NCBI GenBank assembly: GCA_902496275.1
Contig: CABVAC010000058.1
Location: 1-8,188 of the forward strand
Origin: an uncultured Collinsella sp.
GTDB lineage: Bacteria; Actinomycetota; Coriobacteriia; Coriobacteriales; Coriobacteriaceae
Reading direction: 5' to 3'
DNA: 8,188 nt
The position numbers were made by a program, and so were the translations under genes. Positions within the stretch are counted from its first letter, which is position 1; every line of letters starts with the position of its first letter. Positions 1 through 5,428 of this stretch are shown piece after piece. Under the pieces are notes generated by a model. It saw only the letters and a list, made by a program, of their open reading frames with translations. It did not search any database and was not told the DNA's origin.

Positions 1-536
1 TGGGCGAGTATTACGCCCAGGCCATCCACGATAACTTTGGCGACGACTTTGACGTGCTGTTTGGACCGGCCTACAAGGGTATTCCGCTGGCCGTCGTGAC
101 CGCAATTGCCTACCACGAGCTGTACGGCAAGGAGGTCAAGTACTGCTGCGACCGCAAGGAGGCCAAGGATCATGGCGCCGACAAGGGCAACCTGCTGGGC
201 TATGAGCCCCAGGACGGCGACCGCGTGATCATGGTCGAGGACGTCACCACCAGCGGTAAGTCCATCGACGAGACCTATCCCAAGGTCAAGGCTGCTGCCG
301 ATGTCGAGATCAAGGGCCTCATCGTGTCCCTCAACCGCATGGAGGTCGGCAAGGGTGGCGTGACCACCGCGCAGAAGGAGATTGAGGCCAAGTACGGTTT
401 CCCCGTCGCGAGCATCGTCTCCATGGCCGAGGTCGTCGAGACCCTCTACAACCACGAGATCGACGGCAAAGTCGTCATCGACGACGAGCTCAAGACCGCT
501 ATCGACGCCTACTACGAGCAGTACGGAGTTAGGTAG
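1..536 (+). CDS. pyrE: Orotate phosphoribosyltransferase, 5' truncated by window edge
   Basis: Transfers the phosphoribosyl group of PRPP to orotate to give OMP, the fifth step of de novo pyrimidine synthesis, in the cytoplasm. The frame is open from base 3 to a TAG at 534-536 and shows 177 residues, so about the first 30-50 residues are missing. The PRPP-binding signature VIMVEDVTTSGKS is at bases 225-263. The upstream segment DVLFGPAYKGIPLAV is typical of bacterial PyrE, and the basic loop CDRKEAKDHG fits the flexible catalytic loop. The GTG at 54 is internal and not the true start, because the family homology continues upstream of it. It is probably the last gene of a pyr operon, since a hairpin overlaps its stop codon and a terminator follows within about 75 bp. 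Family assignment is firm. Confidence 0.95.
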   Translation, partial: GEYYAQAIHDNFGDDFDVLFGPAYKGIPLAVVTAIAYHELYGKEVKYCCDRKEAKDHGADKGNLLGYEPQDGDRVIMVEDVTTSGKSIDETYPKVKAAADVEIKGLIVSLNRMEVGKGGVTTAQKEIEAKYGFPVASIVSMAEVVETLYNHEIDGKVVIDDELKTAIDAYYEQYGVR

Positions 537-563
537 TTACGCGGGTTTACCAACCCGCGTAAC
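536..563 (+). terminator. Perfect hairpin overlapping the pyrE stop codon
   Basis: Twelve-base arms GTTACGCGGGTT (536-547) and AACCCGCGTAAC (552-563) pair perfectly around a 4-base loop. The first base of the stem is the last base of the TAG stop. No U-tract follows, so on its own this is not a classical intrinsic terminator. It may protect the mRNA 3' end, or act with the terminator at 606-647. Confidence 0.6.
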
Positions 564-576
564 TGCTCGACGCTGC

Positions 577-676
577 GCGCCGCCCAGGGCGACAATTTGT
601 CATTCAAAAGGCAGGGCATGACCAGAAGGTCAATGCCCTGCCTTTTTCATGCCAACTTGTTCGCCCTGGGCGGCGC
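577..676. repeat. Outer inverted repeat enclosing the pyrE terminator
   Basis: GCGCCGCCCAGGGCGA (577-592) is perfectly complementary in reverse to TCGCCCTGGGCGGCGC (661-676). The pairing continues weakly inwards (CAATTTGT against ACTTG). The whole terminator hairpin lies inside the loop, giving a nested two-tier structure of about 100 bp. Confidence 0.75.
606..647 (+). terminator. Rho-independent terminator downstream of pyrE
   Basis: The left arm AAAAGGCAGGGCATGACC (606-623) pairs with GGTCAATGCCCTGCCTTTT, starting at 628, with one bulged base and the loop AGAA. Five T residues (643-647) follow directly on the plus strand. The A run at the left base would also give a U-tract on the minus strand, so it could work in both directions. 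Confidence 0.88.
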
Positions 677-702
677 TCGCTGTCCGTCCTCTACCTGCGG
701 CG

Positions 703-802
703 GAGTAGTCATTGCACTCATTGGGGACAGACATAAATGAGGGTAGTCATTGGGGACAGACATAAATGAGTAGTCATTGGGGACGTTCTTAAATGACTAC
801 TC
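703..802. repeat. Tandem REP-like palindromic repeat array
   Basis: Three adjacent units share a core of TCATTGGGGAC followed by AAATGA. Unit 1 (717-741) and unit 2 (747-770) are near identical, both with CAGACAT in the middle. Unit 3 (768-802) has GTTCTT instead and carries perfect 11-bp arms, GAGTAGTCATT (768-778) and AATGACTACTC (792-802). A lone left arm GAGTAGTCATT sits at 703-713. The tetranucleotide GTAG precedes TCATT at 705, 743 and 770, as in REP elements mobilised by REP-associated Y1 transposases (RAYTs). No such transposase gene is in the window. The array lies in the 401-bp gap between pyrE and the HTH gene, which otherwise holds only the terminator structures, the 808-832 repeat and a candidate promoter. 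Confidence 0.8.
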
Positions 803-807
803 AGGAT

Positions 808-832
808 GAGCGTCCAAAAATCCGCGCTCGTT
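808..832. repeat. Short palindromic repeat, copy A
   Basis: GAGCG...CGCTC arms flank a TCCAAAAATC core. The first 24 bases match 1676-1699 at 22 of 24 positions. The two copies flank the HTH-superoxide reductase gene in direct orientation. Confidence 0.65.
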
Positions 833-846
833 CGATTGGCGCATGT

Positions 847-859
847 CTACGCAGCGTAG
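847..859. promoter_or_regulatory. 13-bp palindrome, candidate operator
   Basis: CTACGC-A-GCGTAG is a perfect palindrome. It abuts the candidate -35 box at 861, which is where a homodimeric XRE regulator could bind. Autoregulation by the downstream HTH gene is an inference. Confidence 0.4.
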
Positions 860-860
860 G

Positions 861-889
861 TTGTCGAGCCTGGCCTTCAAATGGATACT
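861..889 (+). promoter_or_regulatory. Candidate promoter of the HTH-superoxide reductase gene
   Basis: TTGTCG (861-866), a 17-base spacer, then GATACT (884-889); each box matches the sigma-70-type consensus at 4 of 6 positions. Transcription would begin near 896. That is downstream of the ATG at 881, so it supports translation from the ATG at 938. Confidence 0.4.
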
Positions 890-937
890 GACTGTCGAAC
901 CGGTTCACTCCATTTCTTCAATTTGATTGGACAGCCC

Positions 938-1558
938 ATGAACCAGACACGGCAAACCAATGCCTCCCATACTTTTTTGGCAGCGCATGCCATCAAGCAG
1001 CTGCGCGAAGAGCGCGGCCTCACCCAGCGCGCCCTGGCGGAAAGCCTTGGCGTGACCGATAAAGCCGTCAGCAAGTGGGAATCCGGCCGCGGCCTTCCCG
1101 ACATTTCCCTCGTTGAGCCTTTGGCCCAGAGACTCGGCATAAGCGTGGCTGAGCTTTTGGCTGGTGACATTCGGGCCAACGCCAACCGTGCAGGCAATAT
1201 GCTCAAAGGCGTCTTTTACGTTTGCCCTATCTGCGGAAACGTTGTGCACGCGCTCGGAGAAGGCAGCTTTAGCTGCTGTGGCTCCACGATGTTTCCCCAG
1301 GAGGCCGAAGAGCCGGACGCGGACCACGCCTTTTCCATCGAGCGCATCGAGGACGATTGGTACGTCACGCTCGATCATCCCATGACCAAGGATCACTACA
1401 TTAGCTTTGTGGCATATGCGACTATGGACGGCATCTGCTTTAAGAAGCTCTATCCAGAGCAATCGGTGCAGCCGCGCTTCCATATTACCGGGCGCGGCAG
1501 GATATATCTTTACTGCAACCAACACGGGCTCTTTACGTCGCTGACGCCTCGCAAATAA
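938..1558 (+). CDS. XRE helix-turn-helix protein fused to desulfoferrodoxin/superoxide reductase domain
   Basis: 206 residues from ATG 938. The frame is also open to an ATG at 881, but a candidate promoter overlaps that region and homology begins later. Neither start has a strong ribosome binding site. Residues 18-77 are an XRE/Cro-type DNA-binding domain (LTQRALAESLGVTDKAVSKW, then ESGRGLPD). Residues 94-120 form a desulfoferrodoxin-like FeCys4 site: C96-x2-C99 and the pair C113-C114. Residues 128-206 are a superoxide reductase core with candidate Fe ligands H130, H147 and H153 (HPMTKDHYI), C193 and H196 (CNQHG). Superoxide reductase converts superoxide to peroxide in anaerobes. The family includes known HTH-Dx-SOR fusions. 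The usual Glu-Lys before the first His is replaced by Ala128-Asp129, so this may be a redox or iron sensor as much as an enzyme. It is a single-gene unit, convergent with the RpiR gene. Fold assignment is strong; activity is uncertain. Confidence 0.88.
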   Translation: MNQTRQTNASHTFLAAHAIKQLREERGLTQRALAESLGVTDKAVSKWESGRGLPDISLVEPLAQRLGISVAELLAGDIRANANRAGNMLKGVFYVCPICGNVVHALGEGSFSCCGSTMFPQEAEEPDADHAFSIERIEDDWYVTLDHPMTKDHYISFVAYATMDGICFKKLYPEQSVQPRFHITGRGRIYLYCNQHGLFTSLTPRK

Positions 1559-1604
1559 CGGCTGTCTATCCGCCCTCCTCATGCGTTCCCGGGGGACCCA
1601 AAAT

Positions 1605-1668
1605 GAGCGTGGATAATCTCCCGGTTTTGGCCTGTGTGCGGGCTCAAAGTGGGAGATTATCCACGCTC
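1605..1668. repeat. Inverted repeat with 18-bp perfect arms between convergent genes
   Basis: GAGCGTGGATAATCTCCC (1605-1622) and GGGAGATTATCCACGCTC (1651-1668) are perfect reverse complements. The interior (TTTTGGCC against GGGCTCAAAG) partly pairs, which lengthens the stem. There is no U-tract, so it resembles a MITE or REP-type element more than a terminator. It could still form a bidirectional barrier between the HTH gene and the RpiR gene. Confidence 0.75.
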
Positions 1669-1675
1669 GTTATCT

Positions 1676-1699
1676 GAGTGTCCAAAAATCCACGCTCGT
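1676..1699. repeat. Short palindromic repeat, copy B
   Basis: GAGTG/CACTC-like ends surround the same TCCAAAAATC core as 808-832 (22 of 24 bases identical). It directly follows the 18-bp-arm inverted repeat and ends two bases before the RpiR stop codon. Its CACGCTCGT end matches the right arm at 1662-1670, so the elements look related. Confidence 0.6.
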
Positions 1700-1701
1700 C
1701 G

Positions 1702-2556
1702 CTACTTGAGTCCGGGCAGGCGGGTGTAGGGGAACGAGCGCTCTAAGAACTCGGAGCAGCGGGCGTAATCTTTGGCAAAGTAGCTGCTATAGAGCGAATC
1801 GAGTACGTATTGCACGGCGATATGGCTGGCGAACTGCGTGATGCGGTGCGTCATGCTCTCGTGGTCGCTTACCGTGAGATAGGCGGCAAAGCCGGGGTGA
1901 ATGCGGGCACAGTACGGCGTGCCGATGACGATGACCGGGACATGTCGACTGCTAAGGATCGGCAAGATCTCCTTGAGGTTGGGGGCAAGGCCGCTGTAGG
2001 AGATGATGATTGCCACATGGTCGGGACCCGAGGCGAGTGCCGTGCGCACCTGCGCCTCGACGCTGTCGTGGCACGTCGCGCTTTTGCCGGCGGAAAGCAG
2101 GCGATCGCGGAACATTCCCGCTGGATACAGGTTATGCGAGCCCGTGTAGATGTCCACGGTGCCGGCGCGCATGATGAGCTTGGCGGCGTGGTCGAGCTGT
2201 GCAGGGTCGAGCAGCTCCTGCGTTTCGGCCAAGGTGGTCTGGTAGAGCCCCTCCATGCGCTCCATCACCTGCGCAGGGGTGGAGGTGGCATCGAAGGGAA
2301 AGTTGATGTCCACGTCGCGCCGGTTGCCCGCCTCGGTCGCCTGGCGGATGAGCTCGACCTTGAGGTCTTTGAAGCCCTCGAGGCCGAGCTTTTTGCAAAA
2401 GCGGTGAACGCTCGCGACCGAAACGTTGGCGCGCGCGGCAAATTCCTTAATGGAAAGCCCGCGCACATCCTCGCCCATGGCGAGGGCCGTTCGCCCAAGT
2501 TGTTGCTCGGTGGGGGTGAGGCTTTTGCCCTGCGTGATCTTCCGCCTGATATCCAT
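1702..2556 (-). CDS. RpiR/MurR-family transcriptional regulator with SIS domain
   Basis: 284 residues, the usual length for the family. Residues 1-77 form the RpiR-type HTH domain; SIKEFAARANVSVASVHRF (35-53) followed by CKKLGLEGFKDLK is the family hallmark. Residues about 122-255 are a SIS (phosphosugar-binding) domain with VDIYTGSHN (134-142) and IIISYSGLAPNLKEIL (183-198). Such proteins repress or activate sugar-catabolic genes in response to sugar phosphates. The ATG at 2556 follows AGGAG with a 4-base spacer. The gene lies 166 bp downstream of the GH106-like hydrolase on the same strand, so it may be co-transcribed with it or start from its own weak promoter (TATGAT at 2595-2590, no clear -35). 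Control of the neighbouring glycoside hydrolases, including the phospho-beta-glucosidase, is a reasonable inference from context. Family is firm; effector unknown. Confidence 0.92.
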   Translation of the reverse strand: MDIRRKITQGKSLTPTEQQLGRTALAMGEDVRGLSIKEFAARANVSVASVHRFCKKLGLEGFKDLKVELIRQATEAGNRRDVDINFPFDATSTPAQVMERMEGLYQTTLAETQELLDPAQLDHAAKLIMRAGTVDIYTGSHNLYPAGMFRDRLLSAGKSATCHDSVEAQVRTALASGPDHVAIIISYSGLAPNLKEILPILSSRHVPVIVIGTPYCARIHPGFAAYLTVSDHESMTHRITQFASHIAVQYVLDSLYSSYFAKDYARCSEFLERSFPYTRLPGLK

Positions 2557-2631
2557 ATGGCTCCTATGCGTTTGCGTCGCGATAAACCAATCATAGCGAT
2601 AAATAAAACGTTCGGCTTGGCTGGGAGTTTT

Positions 2632-2658
2632 GGTCCGCCGGTCTATGAACGACGGACC
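2632..2658. repeat. Intergenic hairpin between the hydrolase and RpiR genes
   Basis: GGTCCGCCG (2632-2640) pairs with CGACGGACC (2650-2658) at 8 of 9 positions around a 9-base loop. No T-run follows on either strand, so it is a poor intrinsic terminator. It is followed on the plus strand by GCTCGACGCTG (2659-2669), a string also found right after the pyrE stop hairpin (565-575). Confidence 0.5.
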
Positions 2659-2722
2659 GCTCGACGCTGTGCGGGCTCAACATAGGGGCGCTGTCCTTGT
2701 TGGGCCGTTTGCGCCCGGGGCG

Positions 2723-5314
2723 TTACCCGAGCACGCGTACGGGCCCCAAGAGACCGCTGGGCTCGGAGGGCTCGGTCATGCCGAACACGTCGGGGACGGC
2801 GTGGTCGAGGGTGTTGATGATGTCAATCGTGAGCGCGTGCTCACCGGCTAAAAGTGCGGCGGCCTCAAAGCGGTAAGGCGGACAGATGCGGGTGCCGAGG
2901 GATTTGCCGTCGAGGGTGACGGTTGCGGTCTCAAAGACCTCCCCAAGGTCGATGACAGCGCGGCTGGCCGCTTCGCCCAGGACAAAGGAAGCCTGGTAGC
3001 GGAATGTGCCGGCCTTGCCGGGGAACTCGGCCGAGGAAAGGTCGTGCAGGTCTGCAAGCTCAACAGACTCGCCAAAGGCATCGGTGCCAGGGGCAGAGAA
3101 GGCAACCGCCCAGGGCCCGTCGAAGCATGTGGCTTCGTCTTCGGCGGTTGCCACAGCAACGGAACCTGTAGCCCCAAGGACCACGATGCAGCTCTCGTAG
3201 GGAGCCAGCTCGAGCGTGCCGTCAAAGGCGGCGGGCTCGGTGCCGTTGAGCAGGTCGAGGCGCGCGCCTGCAACGGGTGTGCCGTCGGCAAGCGCAATCT
3301 GAGTGGAGATACCCTGCTTGGGATGTTCGTTGACGAGCATCAGATAGCTCTCGCCCGTCCGCTCGTAGCGCAGTGCGCGCAGCCGGGGCTGGGTCTCGGC
3401 ACAAACCACGGTCTGCATGCCGGCGCCGGCAAGTGTGTCTGCGAGCTCGGAGGTCGCCAGGAGCTTGATGTCGGCGACCGCGGCTGCATCCAGGGAGGCA
3501 AAGCCCTCGCGGCCTGCAGTGTCACCGTCGTAGCGCTTGTTCGGCAACTCATCCAGCGCGTACACGGCAACACCTGCGGCTGCGGCGCGCGCGGCAAAGT
3601 CGAGCACGGCTCCGCCGACAAACTCGGCTCCGGGCATCACCAGGCAGCGGTATGCCTGGCCGTTCACGCTAAAGCCGCTACCGTCTGCGGTAATTTCAAC
3701 GGCATAGCGCCCTGCGTCCTCAAATGCCTCTGCCGGCACGATGTCAAAGTCGACCTGCGCGCGCATAAGCTCGGAGGCGGCATGCTGCATAAAGTTCGCC
3801 TCGCCTGCCCACTCGGCGTCCGCATGGTAGAGAAGCGCCACCGGGGTCGTTGCGCGCCCGCCGCTCAGCAGGCTCGCCGTACGGTTCATGTAGCTCATGA
3901 GCTGCCCAAAGTGTGCAAACTGGGGGTTTTGGCCATGCGCATAGAAATGCGGCGGGCAGTCCCAGTCGGGGAAGGCGGCCATGCTAAAGGCATGCGGCAC
4001 AAACCAATTGACGCCGCGCACCAAAAAATGATCGGCGATCCACTTCGTCTCGCGTAGGCCTTCGTGCCATCCAAATGCGCCAAAGACCTCGGCCATGCAG
4101 CGCCCCTGCTTTTTGGGGTCGAGGTGTGCTGCCGAGGAGCCCAGCTTGGGCAGCACGTAGTTATAGAACTCGAGGTTCCACACGCCGCGTCCGTAGCTGT
4201 GAAGGCCGCGGTCCATGCCGGGTACCAGCTGGTTGATCACGATGTCGACGCCCGCCATGTCCTGACCGCCCACGGCGCGGAAGTAGTGCCCGGCGCCCAC
4301 GCCCAGGCGCGCGTGGCAGTCCTTGTCCTCGATAATGTGGCCGATGTACTGCACGCCGCGCGCGCGGCACCAGTCGCCGAGCTGGTCGCAGAAACACTCC
4401 TTATAGAGGGTGCTTGCGATGTCCATATAGACGTGGCGTACGTGCGCGCCGGCCGGCTCGCGGTCCCACAGGTGCGGGAGCTCGGCCAGGTAGCGCTCGC
4501 CCAGTGCCGCGCGTAGGCGACGCTCAAGCTCGGCCGACCAGGGTAGGGGCGCGGTGGCCTTGCCGATGAGCGTGTCCGAGATGCCATCGGGGCCCGTGGT
4601 GCCCTTCTCGTTGGCAAATCCGGGCTCATCGGAGAAAAAGCCCAGGATCGTCTTGCCAAACTCATCGCCCAGATGCTCAAAATGCGGCTCGTAGACAGCA
4701 TCGATGAGCTGCGCCACCGAGGCGCGGTCGACCATATTGATGTAGTCCTCGTTGTAGGAGGTCTTGCCGCTCGTGAATATCACGCATGCCTGCGTGAGGC
4801 CCGCAGGTGCATCGAAGACCAGGCGGCTGGGGTTGCCGTCTGCATCGTCGAATACTCGGTAAGCGACGTCGACGGGGCTGCCGTCCTGCATAAATGTCAC
4901 GCCGTAGAAGCGCTCCGTTTTGTCGAGCATGTTGGCGAGCGCGATGCTCGCGGCGGACGTGGGGCCCACGATGTCGAACGTGCGGTGCGTGAGCACGATC
5001 TTGCGGAGCTCGGGCACGGCTTCCTTGGCGGCGCCGTTGGCAAAGCCCGTGGGGAAGTGCGCGTCGTCCAAGATCCAGAGCTTAAGGCCCAGCTGCTTGC
5101 ACTCGTCAATGACAAAGCGCAAGTCGCGCCACCAGCCCTCGCCGCAAAAATCGGGGTGTGGGCGGCTTTCGAGACAGACCTCGTGGATGTCGGCGCCGGC
5201 GATCTTTTCCAGATACTCGGCAATGGTCTTATGGCTCTCGCCCTTCATCCACAAAAACGGAAGCACGTGGTTGTCGTATGTGCCCTCGAGCACCTGCTGA
5301 TAGTACGCGGTCAT
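2723..5314 (-). CDS. Large glycoside hydrolase, GH106-like (putative alpha-L-rhamnosidase)
   Basis: 863 residues from ATG 5314, which is preceded by AAGGAGG with a 4-base spacer. The frame stays open upstream to 5773, but that part is antisense to the AraC gene. The N-terminus (FLWMKGESHKTIAEYLEKIA at 20-39, then LKLWILDDAHFPTGFANG at 77-94) matches the GH106 pattern of a TIM barrel with a conserved D/E...P(S/T)GxAxG segment. Candidate catalytic carboxylates are E230 (FFSDEPGF), E329 (HIIEDKD) and E409 (MAEVFGAFGW). Residues about 760-840 form a GH2/GH106-like galactose-binding jelly roll (RAVIDLGEVFETATVTLDGK, then SLGTRICPPY). There is no signal peptide or membrane segment, so it should act in the cytoplasm on imported glycosides. 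GH106 enzymes remove terminal alpha-L-rhamnose, but this protein is divergent and its sugar specificity is not established. It is divergent from an AraC regulator. Confidence 0.75.
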   Translation of the reverse strand: MTAYYQQVLEGTYDNHVLPFLWMKGESHKTIAEYLEKIAGADIHEVCLESRPHPDFCGEGWWRDLRFVIDECKQLGLKLWILDDAHFPTGFANGAAKEAVPELRKIVLTHRTFDIVGPTSAASIALANMLDKTERFYGVTFMQDGSPVDVAYRVFDDADGNPSRLVFDAPAGLTQACVIFTSGKTSYNEDYINMVDRASVAQLIDAVYEPHFEHLGDEFGKTILGFFSDEPGFANEKGTTGPDGISDTLIGKATAPLPWSAELERRLRAALGERYLAELPHLWDREPAGAHVRHVYMDIASTLYKECFCDQLGDWCRARGVQYIGHIIEDKDCHARLGVGAGHYFRAVGGQDMAGVDIVINQLVPGMDRGLHSYGRGVWNLEFYNYVLPKLGSSAAHLDPKKQGRCMAEVFGAFGWHEGLRETKWIADHFLVRGVNWFVPHAFSMAAFPDWDCPPHFYAHGQNPQFAHFGQLMSYMNRTASLLSGGRATTPVALLYHADAEWAGEANFMQHAASELMRAQVDFDIVPAEAFEDAGRYAVEITADGSGFSVNGQAYRCLVMPGAEFVGGAVLDFAARAAAAGVAVYALDELPNKRYDGDTAGREGFASLDAAAVADIKLLATSELADTLAGAGMQTVVCAETQPRLRALRYERTGESYLMLVNEHPKQGISTQIALADGTPVAGARLDLLNGTEPAAFDGTLELAPYESCIVVLGATGSVAVATAEDEATCFDGPWAVAFSAPGTDAFGESVELADLHDLSSAEFPGKAGTFRYQASFVLGEAASRAVIDLGEVFETATVTLDGKSLGTRICPPYRFEAAALLAGEHALTIDIINTLDHAVPDVFGMTEPSEPSGLLGPVRVLG

Positions 5315-5353
5315 GGATCCTCCTTGGCTCGATCGATCTGCTGCATAGCACAG

Positions 5354-5382
5354 ATTATGGACGCGTCGGCGCGTTCTGCTAA
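5354..5382 (-). promoter_or_regulatory. Candidate promoter of the GH106-like gene
   Basis: On the minus strand, TTAGCA (5382-5377), 17 bases, then CATAAT (5359-5354): 4 of 6 and 5 of 6 consensus matches with ideal spacing. Transcription would start near 5347, giving a leader of about 33 nt with the strong ribosome binding site at 5325-5319. Confidence 0.6.
5361..5374. promoter_or_regulatory. Palindrome in the divergent promoter region, candidate operator
   Basis: ACGCG-TCGG-CGCGT lies wholly inside the spacer of the minus-strand promoter and just upstream of the plus-strand -10. A protein bound here would affect both divergent genes. The binding protein (AraC or RpiR type) is not known. Confidence 0.4.
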
Positions 5383-5385
5383 TAT
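5377..5385 (+). promoter_or_regulatory. Candidate extended -10 of the AraC-family gene
   Basis: TGC-TAATAT has the TGn extension of an extended -10 box, with no good -35 upstream. It overlaps the -35 box of the opposing promoter (5377-5382). Transcription would begin near 5392, giving a leader of about 37 nt. Confidence 0.4.
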
Positions 5386-5428
5386 CTGAATCACGACGAA
5401 CTATGACCAAATCAACGATTGGCAAGCC

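Noticed and set aside
717..802. CRISPR array
   Set aside because: The units are nearly contiguous, internally palindromic and differ in the middle, with no unique spacers of regular length and no cas genes.
881..937. Alternative upstream start for the HTH-SOR protein
   Set aside because: No ribosome binding site precedes it, the candidate -10 overlaps it and the extra 19 residues match no domain; the start at 938 is preferred but not proven.
905..1582. Minus-strand open frame across the HTH-SOR gene
   Set aside because: The plus strand holds a fully motif-supported protein; the antisense translation shows no domain.
1810..2685. Plus-strand open frame across the RpiR gene
   Set aside because: An antisense shadow of a clearly recognisable RpiR/SIS protein.
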